Source: Candidatus Melainabacteria bacterium (lineage in GTDB: Bacteria > Cyanobacteriota > Vampirovibrionia > 2-02-FULL-35-15). From it: DNA of 64,000 nt. Positions 1-11,600 of this stretch are shown here, in pieces. Under the pieces are notes generated by a model, which was not told where the DNA came from, ran no database searches, and saw only the letters and a program-made list of their open reading frames with translations. The stretch spans positions 418,483 through 482,482 of the forward strand of contig JAHFBG010000002.1 of assembly GCA_023250155.1 (NCBI GenBank), written 5' to 3'. Every line of letters starts with the position of its first letter. Within the stretch, counting starts at the first letter, position 1. A program made the translations under genes and the position numbers.

Positions 1-3000
1 CCCACTGTTCAGGAATACAACTACCTCCCTGAGAACCTGAGGATGAAGAAGTGCTAGAAGAATTTGGTAAATTGAAGAATCCAAAAATTGTTCCAATCTT
101 GCTGTTAAAAGGGTTACTAAACCAAAGATTTCCATCAGGACCACTGGTGAAAATTGTTATGCTGTTATTAGGTAGAGTAGTTATGTATTCGGTGAGTATT
201 CCGTCTTTTGTGATTTTTCCAAACTTATTTCCAGGATATTCAGGAAACCAAATGTTTCCATCGGGAGTTAAAGTAAAATATTGTACCGAATCGTTAAGCT
301 TGTACTGAGTAATCATGCCAGCTGGTGTAATTTTTGTAATCTTATTCTGTATAGAATTACTAACAAAAGCATGCCCAGTAATCCATAGGTTGCCATCAGC
401 ATCTGTAATAATTGGGCCAATACGAGCTGGAGTAATTGGGACAGTACTACCACCTGTAGTAATTGGACCAGTACTACCTATAGGAGTATTAGGAACATTC
501 GGAGTATTTATCATAACTATAGTAATTTCACCATTTGTTGTAACTTTTCCAATTGTATCTGGACTAGTAGTCAAAAACCAAATATTTCCATCAGGACCTA
601 CTATAATATTGGTCGGATATAAACTAATATCAGGAATTTTATAAGTAGTAATTACTCCATTTGTAGTTATTTTTCCTATTCTACTACTGAAATCAGTAAA
701 CCAAATATTTCCATCAGGACCTGAAACAAGACTTTGTATGTCACCCGATGTATAATACGTGGTAATCATTCCATCTTTTGTCATCTTTCCAAGAGTATCA
801 TTTGATCCATTCCTAAACTGCTCAGTAAACCAAATATTTCCATCCGATCCAAAAACAATATTATTTACAGAATATGATATTGATCCAGGAACAAGATCGT
901 AGAAAGATATCAAACCATTTGTAGTTATTTTTCCAATAGTATCTGTGTTTCCAACAATAAACCAGAGATTACCATCAGGACCAGAAATAAGACTACCTGC
1001 ACCAGAAGGTTGGCCCTCACCAACAGACACCCCATATTCTGTAATCATGCCATCTTTTGTCATTTTTCCAATTTTGACTTTAGCTTCATTTGTTGTGTCG
1101 TCAAAGTACGATATTGGAAACCAAAGATTTCCATCAGGACCCAGTGTAAGATGGCCTGGTCCGGTGTGAATACCAGGAGGATCCTCAGGAAGATTATAAC
1201 TAGTAATAGTACATGCATTGTTTCCACCAGTACTTGATAATGCCATTCCTTCAGGAAAACAAGGATTAGCAATACAGTCGATTTGAATGCATTGCATATT
1301 TATACAGTTGTAAGCTTCATAAGTTGTACCATTTGAGCAATTGAAACGAGGACAATCCCAACCAGTGGTGCATTCACGACTTGAAGAACTACCAGAAGAG
1401 CTTGAAGAAGATGAAGAACTACTTGAAGAAGACATCATTATTCCACCTGAAGAAGATGATGAGCTTGAAGATGTCATCCCTCCACTAGACGATGAGCTGG
1501 AAGAAGATATTATACAAGCACCATAGTTGCAGCTAGGACATGCTACAGTTTCTTCAGTAACGATGTTTCCATTACAAAAATACTCAACATGCTGGCAACT
1601 AGTTCCACTACAAGTAGCACCATTTACACAATAATCATTGAAACTAGTCAAGTGTCCATTTAATATAATGCTAACAAACCCAGCTAAACCCTTATTGTTT
1701 CCACCATCTGAATCAGTACAAGGAAGAGCAGTTCCTGATGAACTACTAGAGCTAGAGCTGGAAGAAGATACTATACAAGCACCATCTTTACAGTTAGAAC
1801 AGTCTGTAAGATCTGAAGCAATGCCATTGTTTCCATAGCAGAAAAACTCAACCAGATAACAACCACTTCCACTACAACTACCTGCAGTAGTACCACCACC
1901 ACAGTAGTCAGTAGAACTACTTGTTTGCCCCATTGAAGTGTAAGTAACAGTTCCTTTTACACCCTTATTGTCTCCACCATCTGAATCAGTGCAGGTTGAA
2001 CTTGAACCAGAAGAACTGGAAGAGGAGGAGCTTGAAGAAGAACTGCTGCCTGATGAAGCACAACTATTTAATAAAATGGAGATATTGTTAGAGATATAGT
2101 TAGCAACAGCAAGATCAACTTTTCCATCCCCATTAAAATCACCAGTTGTAACTGAGTAAGGAGATGAACCTACAATATAGCTATTAGGACTGGCAAAGCT
2201 GCCGGTACCACTATTAATTAAAACAGATACATTGTTAGAGGAAGCATTAGTAACTGCAAGATCAGTTTTTCCATCCCCATTAAAATCACCAGTTCTAACT
2301 GAAATTGCCCCTGTGCCTGTAGTGTAATTATTAGGACTACCGAAGTTGCCAGTGCCACTATTAATTAAAATGGATACATTTTTAGAGCTATAGTTAGCAA
2401 CAGCAAGGTCAGCTTTCCCATCCCCATTAAAATCACCAGTTGTAACTGAGTAGGGAGTTGAACCCGCTGTATAGTTATTAGGACTACCAAAGTTGCCAGT
2501 GCCACTATTAATTAAAATAGATATATCGTTAGAGCCAGAGTTAGTAACAGCAAGGTCAGCTTTTCCATCACCATTAAAATCACCAGTTGTAACTGAAGAT
2601 GGTGTTGAACCTATAGTGTAGTTATTAGGACTACCAAAGTTACCATTTCCACTATTAATTAAAACAGATACATTGTTAGAGCCAGAGTTAGTAACAGCAA
2701 GGTCAGCTTTTCCATCACCATTAAAATCACCAGTTGTAACTGAAGTTGGTGCTGAACCCGCTGAATAGTTAATAGGATTATTAAAGTTACTTCCACTATT
2801 AATTAAAACAGATACATTGTTAAAATTAGAAGAGTTAGCAACAACAAGGTCAGCTTTTCCATCACCATTAAAATCACCAGTTGTAACTGAAGATGGTGTT
2901 GAACCTGTAGTGTAGTTGTTAGGATTATTAAAGTTACCATTTCCACTATTAATTAAAACAGATACATTGTTAGAGGTAGAATTAGTAACAGCAAGGTCAG

Positions 3001-3742
3001 CTTTTCCATCACCATTAAAGTCACCGGTTGTAACTGAGTTAGGTGAGTTTGCAGAATAATTAGATGTTGTGTTGAAGGATAAGGAGCAGCTTCCAGAATT
3101 GGAAGACGAATCACTAGAAGAAAATGAAGAACTACTTGACCCCAAACAAAACCCACTTCTAATTCTTCCAAGAGCTCCATTTAAACAAAGAGGTTCTGAA
3201 TTGTTACTTGTAGATGAGCATAATTTCATGTCACTTGCATCATCACACTTAAATGTTCCATTTAGACAGGCTGCTCTACCCTCTGTACAAAATGGGATTT
3301 CACTTGAGTTTGTATTTCCACATCTAGTTACTGTTATTTTTCCTATAGCAGAGTTTATACAGAGGGGTTCAGAGTCGTTATTATTTGAAGTACAGAGTCT
3401 TATAGCTCCTGCTTCACAGGCAGGAGTAAGATTTGGATTAAAACACTTAGTCATCCCATCTTCACAAATGGCTCTATTTGGGGAAGTTACAGAAAATGAA
3501 AAGTTTTGAAATGACATAGTAGAAGCAGAAAGCCCATGAGATTTCGATTTGCGACGTTTGTTCGGAGAGGCATGCCACGGCATGCCTGTACGGCTTGCAA
3601 CGTCTGTACGATGTGCTACATCTGGAATCTTTGCAAGATTTGAATAGTTAACATCAAAAGCAGCAAGTGTAGGCAAATTGAAAATAAAAACCATTATTAG
3701 GCTAATGAGGGATTTTATTGTTTTTGTGATGTATTGTTTCAT
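1..3742 (-). CDS. Giant modular secreted protein A, C-terminus beyond left edge
   Basis: This frame is open from an ATG at 3742 to the window edge, giving about 1,247 visible residues. It starts with a basic, hydrophobic export signal (MKQYITKTIKSLISLIMV...) and then a Cys-rich head (about 77-200). About seven FG-GAP/VCBS repeats follow (about 224-557), each with a calcium-loop motif like DFNGDGKADL. Next come Cys-rich blocks separated by polyserine linkers (about 580-740). A Vgb/streptogramin-lyase-like propeller (about 842-1227) has eight copies of GPDGN(L/I)WF. The last visible residues, CIPEQW after a Ser linker, match the start of the discoidin-like module in the two downstream paralogues. 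The protein is probably exported and used at the cell surface; adhesion or polysaccharide binding is inferred from domain types only. There is no clear Shine-Dalgarno sequence. The gene is divergent from the AbiE-type pair. Confidence 0.9.
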   Translation of the reverse strand, partial: MKQYITKTIKSLISLIMVFIFNLPTLAAFDVNYSNLAKIPDVAHRTDVASRTGMPWHASPNKRRKSKSHGLSASTMSFQNFSFSVTSPNRAICEDGMTKCFNPNLTPACEAGAIRLCTSNNNDSEPLCINSAIGKITVTRCGNTNSSEIPFCTEGRAACLNGTFKCDDASDMKLCSSTSNNSEPLCLNGALGRIRSGFCLGSSSSSFSSSDSSSNSGSCSLSFNTTSNYSANSPNSVTTGDFNGDGKADLAVTNSTSNNVSVLINSGNGNFNNPNNYTTGSTPSSVTTGDFNGDGKADLVVANSSNFNNVSVLINSGSNFNNPINYSAGSAPTSVTTGDFNGDGKADLAVTNSGSNNVSVLINSGNGNFGSPNNYTIGSTPSSVTTGDFNGDGKADLAVTNSGSNDISILINSGTGNFGSPNNYTAGSTPYSVTTGDFNGDGKADLAVANYSSKNVSILINSGTGNFGSPNNYTTGTGAISVRTGDFNGDGKTDLAVTNASSNNVSVLINSGTGSFASPNSYIVGSSPYSVTTGDFNGDGKVDLAVANYISNNISILLNSCASSGSSSSSSSSSSSSSGSSSTCTDSDGGDNKGVKGTVTYTSMGQTSSSTDYCGGGTTAGSCSGSGCYLVEFFCYGNNGIASDLTDCSNCKDGACIVSSSSSSSSSSSGTALPCTDSDGGNNKGLAGFVSIILNGHLTSFNDYCVNGATCSGTSCQHVEYFCNGNIVTEETVACPSCNYGACIISSSSSSSSGGMTSSSSSSSSGGIMMSSSSSSSSSSSSSGSSSSRECTTGWDCPRFNCSNGTTYEAYNCINMQCIQIDCIANPCFPEGMALSSTGGNNACTITSYNLPEDPPGIHTGPGHLTLGPDGNLWFPISYFDDTTNEAKVKIGKMTKDGMITEYGVSVGEGQPSGAGSLISGPDGNLWFIVGNTDTIGKITTNGLISFYDLVPGSISYSVNNIVFGSDGNIWFTEQFRNGSNDTLGKMTKDGMITTYYTSGDIQSLVSGPDGNIWFTDFSSRIGKITTNGVITTYKIPDISLYPTNIIVGPDGNIWFLTTSPDTIGKVTTNGEITIVMINTPNVPNTPIGSTGPITTGGSTVPITPARIGPIITDADGNLWITGHAFVSNSIQNKITKITPAGMITQYKLNDSVQYFTLTPDGNIWFPEYPGNKFGKITKDGILTEYITTLPNNSITIFTSGPDGNLWFSNPFNSKIGTIFGFFNLPNSSSTSSSSGSQGGSCIPEQW
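3563..3612. repeat. Short palindromic elements in frame in giant gene A
   Basis: GC-richer palindromic units (core GCATGCCACGGCATGC, plus CGGCTTGCAACGTCTGTACG) fall in frame in the N-terminal coding region and encode roughly RTDVASRTGMPWHASPN. The paralogue at 5672-17023 has no such units at the same place, just before the shared NKRRKSKSH motif. This points to in-frame insertion, as with Rickettsia palindromic elements. Confidence 0.7.
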
Positions 3743-3749
3743 TTTTTTA

Positions 3750-3858
3750 GGTTAGGCTTGCCACGGCAAGCCTTTACGGGGATCGGAGAGACGTTGCATG
3801 CAACGTCTTTACTAGGAGAGACATGCCGCAGCATGCCTTTACGAGGATCGTAGAATCG
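3750..3858. repeat. Array of three palindromic units upstream of giant gene A
   Basis: Three units of about 34 bp lie between the start codon and the conserved upstream block. Their cores are GGCTTGCCACGGCAAGCC, GACGTTGCATGCAACGTC (a perfect palindrome) and GGCATGCTGCGGCATG on the minus strand. The other two giant genes have one unit here. The extra 68 bp in this copy equals two more units, so the array appears to have grown by insertion or tandem duplication. The units displace any ribosome binding site. Confidence 0.75.
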
Positions 3859-4090
3859 GCCAAAAGAAATCAAAACAAATATAATTTGAGTTTGATCAAA
3901 TTGAGTTGATTGTATTTAGTTTTTAGCAAATCCAAAATGTTACTTTTAGATAATGCTATCCCTAATATGCCCATGAAATAGAGGATTAGTTAAATGTTAA
4001 TTAAAAATGCATGTGATAGAGAGGTTAAATTCATTTAATGTTGATATTTGTGATTTTTTGTATTGTTTTTGGTTAAGTGGGGTTAAGAAA
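3859..4090 (-). promoter_or_regulatory. Triplicated upstream block, copy A
   Basis: This non-coding block recurs upstream of all three giant genes. Its core at 3940-3978 reads the same as the cores at 17153-17191 and 24078-24116 (minus-strand part GGGATAGCATTATCTAAAAG). It lies 198 bp from the start codon, against 130 bp in the other two copies. It is likely a shared promoter/5' UTR carried along during gene duplication; which part is promoter cannot be decided here. Confidence 0.65.
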
Positions 4091-4172
4091 GAGTTAGAAA
4101 TAACAAACATTCTATATTCTATACTTATGATATACTATTTCTGTAAATTATATTAATCTATAATTTATTGAA

Positions 4173-4802
4173 ATGAAATATTTTACATTTAAACAAAAAA
4201 TAAAACATTTGCCTGTATTTTCAACAAGCATGCTTTCCTCTCTCACTAAAAACACTAAAACACTTAAAGTACAAATCTCACATTGGAATAAAAAAGGGTT
4301 AATTGTTCCCATTAGAAGGGGATTATATCTTTTAAATAAGGATGATAGAGTTTTTGAACCATCTTGCTTTTATCTTGCAAATCAAATATTTATACCATCT
4401 TATATAAGCTTAGAATCGGCTCTTTCATACTATGGACTGATTCCAGAATTTGTTGGGTACACAACATCAATAACAACACGAAAAACATCTAAATTTAAGA
4501 ATCAGTTTGGAGTCTTTACCTATCAGCACATAAGTCCTAAAAACTTTAATGGTTTTCAAACTATTACAGAACTTAATGACCTTAAGGTTTTTATTGCAGT
4601 TCCTGAAAAAGCTTTAGTTGATTTTGTTTATTTAAACATGCATAAGTTTAGTGATAAAGATAGTTTAGTTTTTGTAGCATCTTATAGGTTGCAAAATTAC
4701 GAGAAATTAAGCAAAAGAAAACTTAAATATTTTGCTTCTATTTTTAAATCTAAAAAATTAAATCTTATAATTAAATTATTTATTAGAGAGCTATTAAAAT
4801 GA
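4173..4802 (+). CDS. abiEi: AbiEi-like antitoxin of a type IV toxin-antitoxin pair
   Basis: This 209-residue protein is the probable antitoxin and autorepressor of an AbiE-type system. The N-terminal ~60 residues look like a winged helix (HWNKKGLIVPIRRGLYLLN, where the wing residues fit the AbiEi pattern of 'G.I....RGLY'). The AbiEi core follows (YISLESALSYYGLIPE, then ...VPEKALVDFVYL). The stop overlaps the next start in an ATGA, which implies translational coupling with the nucleotidyltransferase. It lies in the gap between two giant secreted-protein genes, reading away from giant gene A and towards the end of giant gene B. This placement suggests acquisition as a module. In the family, the protein represses its own promoter through inverted repeats; none was convincingly seen in the ~80 bp upstream. 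Confidence 0.85.
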   Translation: MKYFTFKQKIKHLPVFSTSMLSSLTKNTKTLKVQISHWNKKGLIVPIRRGLYLLNKDDRVFEPSCFYLANQIFIPSYISLESALSYYGLIPEFVGYTTSITTRKTSKFKNQFGVFTYQHISPKNFNGFQTITELNDLKVFIAVPEKALVDFVYLNMHKFSDKDSLVFVASYRLQNYEKLSKRKLKYFASIFKSKKLNLIIKLFIRELLK

Positions 4803-5608
4803 AAGATTTTATAAAAAAAGAAGTTGAGAAAATTAATGAGCCAAAATTTAAAAGATTAGCTTTAGGTGAAATATTGCAACATTTAATATTACAAAGTTTA
4901 TACAGGCACAATGCTTTTGATTATCTTACTTTTACAGGGGGGACAGCACTTAGGCTCCTATACAATACTAAAAGATATTCAGAGGATCTTGATTTTTCAC
5001 TAACAGGTAAAAATCAATTAAAGCTAGAAGTGTTAATAAATAAAGTACAAAGTGATTTGATTTTACAAGGAATAAATTGTAATCCTTATATAAAAAGTGA
5101 AAAAACAATGTTTAAAAGTGACTTACGTTTTTCTGAAATTTTACAAGAATTTAATTTGTCTTCTTTAAAATCACAAAAATTTACAATCAAAGTTGAAATT
5201 GATAAAAACCCGCCCAAAGAAGGACATAGAGAGATAATGCTTATAACTACTCCTATTTCCTACACAGTATCAGTGTTTGACTTATCATCACTTTTTGCGA
5301 CAAAACTACATGCAATCTTCTATAGAAAATATACGAAGGGAAGAGATTATTATGATCTTCTTTGGTTTTTAGGAAGAAAAATAAAGCCTAATTTTAATTT
5401 ACTTAATAATGCAATCAAGCAAACACAAGGCAATTTTGAGAAAAACGAAAAAATAACTGAGTCCAATTTTAGAGAAAGAGTTATTAATCATTTAGAATCC
5501 ATTGACTTTAAAGCTGTTCAAAAAGATATTGAAAGATTTCTAATTAATCAAGAAGAATTAAATTTTATCAAGTTAGAAACAATAAAAAGCTTGCTGAGAG
5601 AATATTGA
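4799..5608 (+). CDS. abiEii: AbiEii-like nucleotidyltransferase toxin
   Basis: This 269-residue protein is the probable toxin partner. It has the AbiEii/Nuc_Tran_AbiEii signature: FTGGTALRLLYNTKRYSEDL followed at once by DF, where the two acidic residues of the DxD-type pair bind metal, and later KYTKGRDYYDLLWFL. Family members are nucleotidyltransferases that arrest growth, some by modifying tRNA acceptor ends. The target here is unknown. The start overlaps the antitoxin stop by 4 bp. The gene is convergent with giant gene B and separated from it by a short palindrome. Length and motifs look intact, with no sign of truncation. Base composition is as AT-rich as the neighbouring genes. Confidence 0.87.
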   Translation: MKDFIKKEVEKINEPKFKRLALGEILQHLILQSLYRHNAFDYLTFTGGTALRLLYNTKRYSEDLDFSLTGKNQLKLEVLINKVQSDLILQGINCNPYIKSEKTMFKSDLRFSEILQEFNLSSLKSQKFTIKVEIDKNPPKEGHREIMLITTPISYTVSVFDLSSLFATKLHAIFYRKYTKGRDYYDLLWFLGRKIKPNFNLLNNAIKQTQGNFEKNEKITESNFRERVINHLESIDFKAVQKDIERFLINQEELNFIKLETIKSLLREY

Positions 5609-5656
5609 ATTATCATAGCAACTATATATTTTAAATAAAGAAATAAAATTTTTCTT

Positions 5657-5672
5657 AAAGAGCTAGCTCTTT
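5657..5672. terminator. Possible bidirectional terminator between the AbiE-type pair and giant gene B
   Basis: AAAGAGCTAGCTCTTT is a perfect 16-bp palindrome between two convergent stop codons, with T-rich sequence on the minus-strand side. It could terminate both transcripts. The hairpin has almost no loop, so folding would open the central pairs. Confidence 0.45.
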
Positions 5673-8600
5673 TACCCACCAGAAGATGAGCTTGGAAAAA
5701 TATTTGGTATCTCCTGCAGAGTACAATTACAAGCATTATGTTCTAAGATGTCATTTATTCCAAAAATATATCCTTTATTTTCTGCCCATAGAGTTGAGTA
5801 GTTTGGTATTGATGCAGGTATTTGTTCATTTCTTCTATATAGCTTGTCCAAGACTGGATCATATTCTAAAATCTGACTGATGGCTGGACTTAAGGCTGGG
5901 TTTGTAACTGTATAAATAACTATTCTTTTACAAATAGGATTCCATGCTATACCCTTGTCTCTTCTTAAATCAACCATTGTTGATTTTTGTGTGACTGAAT
6001 TATCAAGAGGATTAAACTCAATAATATTGTTTTGAGAAGTCATACCACCAATGACATAAATTTTATTTGTTAGTGGACACCAAACAGCACTTGATTCATC
6101 TCTTGGTGAGGGTAAAATATTTACTTGTGTGGTAGTCATGGCTAAAGGATCATATTTATAAATAGCATTTGTCCAATAAGGAAGAGAACTTCCGAAGGAA
6201 CCACCAAAAGTATAAATAGATCTTGTTAGTGGACTATATGCTGCAGCAAATTGAACTAATGCCTGAGGAAGATTTGAATCTACTGTTATCATATCAGTGC
6301 TTGGATCATATGCAAGAATTTGATTTGAGTAGGGACCATCTGTATTATAAGAAGTGCCACTACTCGTTCCATCACGCCCACCTAAGATATAAATTTTAGA
6401 AGTGTTTTGATCTTGATATAAAACTGCTTTAGAAGAAGATCTTCCAGTAGGAAGAGTCGCTGATTTAGCTATAACAGAATTTGTGAGAGGATTATATTCT
6501 AATATTTGTTTCGATGTTTCATAACTACCACCTCCAAAGATATAAACTTTACGAGTGACGGGATCATAAGCTGTAGTACTACCTCCCCTTGGTGAATATG
6601 GGCTAAATGTAGATTTAGAAGTTATAGAATTTCCTGAGCATATGAATGTGCCTGATGAAGAGCTAGATGAAGGTTGAGGACAATTAAGAGTTCCACAATT
6701 AACTAAACAACTATTGTGATATTGATATGTTGGATTTATATAACTACAACCTTGTTGAGCTGGGCATGATAGTGGATTACAAGTGCCACCTGAAGAGGGG
6801 AAAGAACAAGTAGTAGGAACAGAATATATTGCTCTCTTTAAAGTAGGATCGATAACCCAAATTTTATTATTATATTCAAGAGCAGAATGATAAATTGCAG
6901 AGAAAGGTAGTAAGGTAGCACAAGCATTAGACCAGTTAATACCGTCAGAAGAGTAGAAAACCTTATCAGAGGATGATCCTGCTCCACCAATAACCCATAT
7001 CTTATTGTTAAAGACTACAGAAGCATGAAGTTTCATGGGTAGAGGTAGTGCATTGTTCCCTGCTTCAGTCCATGTTATACCATCAGATGAATAATAAACT
7101 TTTCTTGAATCTGTACCATTTAGATAGCTATCAATACCGCCAATAATCCACATTTTATTATTGAATACTACTGAAGAGTGTTTTATCAGAGGTATTGGAA
7201 GTGAATCATTACCAGCTTCAGTCCATGTTATTCCATCAGATGAGTAGTAAACTTTTCTGGAATATATACTAGAATAGCCACCAATAACCCAAAGTTTATT
7301 GTTAAAGGATAATACAGTGAAATCTCTTAAGGCTACAGGAAATGAATTGTTTCCAGCTTCAGTCCATGTTATTCCATCATTAGAATAAAAAACTTTTTGT
7401 GCTGTATTTGGAATACCCTGACTTGGAACTATCCAAAGCTTATTATTAAAAACCACTAGTGGACCAAATGGAAGAACAGGTTGGTTTGAGAGATTTGTAA
7501 TGTTCCAGTTTTCTCCCTCAACTCTAGTAAGTAGTTTTTGTGTAGAAACTCCTGTTGAATTAAATTCTCTTCCAAGAGTATAGATTTTATTATTAAAAAA
7601 TACAGAGGATAGATTTGAACCTTCATAAGTTAAATCACCAGCATGTTTCCAATAGATGCCATCTGTAGCAGTTCCACTACAATAACGATGTTCAACTACC
7701 TGATTTAAATATCCAGTATGATCATAGCCACCAAAGATATAAGTTTTATTATTGATAGAATCCCAGGCAGCGATAGTACTAACTCTTCCAGAAGGAAGAG
7801 TTTCAGGACTTATAGTGACTCTGTTAGAAACCACAGAAGCTGCTGGATCATATTCAAGAATTTGATTGAAATTTACAGTGTCATCACTGCCGCCATAGAT
7901 ATAAGCTTTGTTTGCAACAGAATTCCAGATACTAGAGGTAAGGATTCTACTAGAAGGAAGAGTTTCTTCTCTTGTCTTAATCTCATGCATTAATGGATCG
8001 TATTCAAGGATTTGATTCGAGTTAATGCGAGTGCCATTTACTACATTACCCCCACCAAAAATATAAGCTTTGTTTACATTAGGATTCCATACAGCAGAAG
8101 CAAGATATTTTTTTATAGGAAGAGTTTCAGGTCTTACATAAGCCCTAATAGAAGTACTAAATGTTGGATCATATTCAACAATCTGATTCAAAGTTCCTGT
8201 ATTATCTATCCCACCAAAAATATAAGCTTTATGATTAATAGGGTCCCAAACACTACAAGTAGAAGCTCTAGGTAAAGGAAGTGCACCTACTACACCAATC
8301 ATATAAGTAACAGGATCATATTCAAGTATGTCACCAAGATATCCCATGCTATCTGCTCCACCAAAAATATAAGCTGTTTTAGTATCAGGATTCCAAACTG
8401 CTGAGCTATTATCTCTGGGAGCAGGAAGTGCTCCTTTGGTGGTCGAATAAGGATAAGGGGAATTTAAATTATATTCAAGAATGGTTGAAATGAGTTGACC
8501 ATTTGCTCGTCCACCAAAAACATAAACTTTATTTGTAGCAGGATCTAAGGCACTAGAAGCTCCAAATGGAAGTGTTTGAGTTTTGTCTTGGACTGAAATA

Positions 8601-11600
8601 CCACATTGTGGTGCTCCACTTGTGGAGGATGTTGAGTCTGGAGAATTGATTTTAATTGTAAAAGATTTATATACAGCTTGGCTCATTGAATCAGTCACTT
8701 TTGCACTTATCTTAAATGTTCCAGCTTGGCTTGGTGTACCACTTAATAGTCCATTTGGATTGAGTGATAATCCTACTGGGAGAGAACCCTCATACCATGA
8801 CCAATTGTATTGTGGAGAACCATATAAGGCTCCTAGTGTTTGACTGTAGAAATTATTTATATTTCCATCGGGTAAATCAGTAGGGCTTGTGATGACTAGT
8901 GGTAGTGTGCCGCTAGAGGATGAAGACAGTAAACTGGTCTCACAAGGAGAATATTCAATTATGTATCCAGTACCACTAGCATCAGTAGCCCCTCCAAAAA
9001 TATATGCTTTATTTGTAGTCGTAGCCCAAATAGTAGATGGTGCAAAAGTAGTTCCTACTTGTGATTGTAGATCGAAAGGAAGAGATTCATCTTTTATAGA
9101 AACCTTAAATGCAGCTGGATCATATTCTATTACTTTATTTATACTTGTACCCTCATCATTAAAATAAGAACCAAACAGGTAAGCTTTATTGTTAATAGGA
9201 TTCCAGACAGCAAAATTACCAATAGAGCGAGTATTAAGAACTTTTTCAGTTCTTTTATTTACCTTAGAAGTACTAGGAGTATATTCAAATATTTGACCAC
9301 TATCACTAAAAATATAAGCTTTATTATTGGTTGAGTCCCAGACAGCACAAGAAATCTTAAATCTTAATCCAGTAAGGGTTTCAGGTTTTATAGTGAGTGT
9401 AGAAGTCGTAGGATCATATTCAAATATTTGACCAATATCGTTAGAACTAATACTAAAGATATAAGCTTTATTTGTTATAGGATCCCAGACAGCAGCAGTC
9501 TGTCCAATATTAGATGGAAGAGTTTCTGTTTTTGTTGTGATTATAGATGTAGCTGGATCGTATTCCACTATTTTATTTGTATAAGCAGTATTAGTAACAT
9601 TATTATATCCACCAAAGAAATAAATTTTATTTGTACTAGGATTTAAAGCAGCAGATGCACCATATGAAGGTAGTACTTCAGATTTAGTCACTATCATAGA
9701 TGTAGATGGACTGTATTCATATGTTTTAGAACTAAAGATATAAGCTTTACCATTGTTAGGATTCCAAGTAGAAATAGAGTATTCTGCTTTAGGAAGAGTT
9801 TCTGATCTGATTGAAATACCACATTGAGATGATCCACTAGTAGATGATGTTGAATTATTAGAGTTGATTTTTATTGAAAAAGATTGCTGAACACTTTTAT
9901 TTGTAGAGTCAGTTACTTTAATAGTAGGAGAGAAAGAACCAGCTTGACTTGGAGTACCACTTACTGTGCCATTTGTATTTAGTGATAATCCAAAAGGGAG
10001 AGAACCTGCAATCCATGACCAGCTATATGGTGGACTTCCGTTCATTGCAAGCAATGAATAGCTATAAGAACTATTTAAAGTACCATCGGGTAAACTTGTA
10101 CTACTTGTAATTGACAATTCAGGAGGAGGAGGTGGTGGTGCAATTCCTACCACTGTAACCGCCTGACTACATACAGTACTATAATTTAAATAACAAAGTT
10201 TGATTTTAGTGTTTGCTTTAACCTGAAAGGCTTGAAAAGATATTGTTTTCTTTGTTGTAGTTGGTTGAATATAATTACCAATTCTATCATCATAAAGAAT
10301 TTCATCTAAATCAGATTTAATGATAGTATCAAAGGAATTATTTTTTAAATATTCAATGGTTAAAGTATTGTTGTTTATACTTGCACTATTTAGTGTAGGT
10401 GCTGGTTCTAAATCAGAACACTTACCTAGAGTACAACTTTTACATGGGATTTCTTCTCTGTTAGCTCTAAGATAATATTCCTGTGAAAGAGATGCATTTG
10501 GAAGACAATAATACTCATCTAATTTACAGTTTTGACATGACTCTACGGGATTATTATTTAGCATACAAGCATCGGTGTATGTCTCAGCAATTCCAGGAAA
10601 GCTAACTGTTCCTTTTATTCCATAATTCATACCACCATCGGTGTCTGCACAAGGACTTGCTAAACTTCCTGCTACTACGATGGGTGATAAAGAGTCTGTT
10701 TTTCCAACTAATGTATATGGATTTTCTCTTCCTGTCGTTATAACAGTACAATTGTTTCCAGTATTATTACAGTGATAAAGATCAAGATTATTTAAAGTTC
10801 TACCTTGGAGATAGATAGGATCAATATCTGCCTTAATGGTATAAGGTCCGTTTAATCCATTTGTATCAGATACATTAAATGATTGGAGTACTTGTTTTGA
10901 AGAGTCACCCAAGCTTACATTTCCACTGAATGATTCTATTTTTAATGCTGCGTTTTCATTTAGAGAAGAAGCTAAGATTTTATTGTTATTTAGTTTTGTA
11001 GATGAAGAGGAGACACAGCTTACGCAAGCTCCCATAGCTACTGTGTTAGAACTACCATAATATGAAAGCATGCCAAGAGGGGGTGTAAGCATATCAAGAG
11101 AATATGCATACTTGCATTTGCTTATGCCATCTATGATTTTGCAATCATTTGTCCAATACCAATCATCTTTTAAATCTTCTAGGTGATAAAGTTCTTCTTC
11201 GCTTGGTAGTCTTGAATTGTTGTTTCTACATGCAGCTTCAGCTTGTGTCCATGTAGTATAGCTAGTAAATATTCCTGGACCACTAACGATTTTGCATTTT
11301 CCAAAAAGTGCAGAATCAGTATATGTTAAACAAGCTCCATCTTTGCATGATGAACATTGAATTGTAGTTCCACCATTTAGCTTATCTCCTAAATATGCTT
11401 CACATAGGTTCTCAAATAAGAAACAGTTTTGTCCTGAACATTCTGAAACATAGCTTGGATTTGTCAGGTGATTTATAAGACAGCTGTCATCATGAGTACT
11501 ATGACCAAATTCAGCATCTAGAGTTATAGAACCTTTTTCTCCATAGTTCTTTCCATAGTCAGAATCAGTACAAGAAATTGTGGTGCATCGTAATTTCACT

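Noticed and set aside
1341..1838. Acidic Glu/Leu/Asp-rich frames on the plus strand
   Set aside because: They are the antisense of polyserine linkers in giant gene A.
2070..3060. Regularly spaced near-identical repeats that could be a CRISPR array
   Set aside because: They code in frame for FG-GAP/VCBS units (DFNGDGKADL) on the minus strand and the intervening sequence is also conserved.
5720..6640. Sortase (LPXTG) or C-terminal membrane anchor on the giant proteins
   Set aside because: Protein B ends in FPSSSSGG and protein C in the discoidin-like module; no anchor motif or hydrophobic tail is present.
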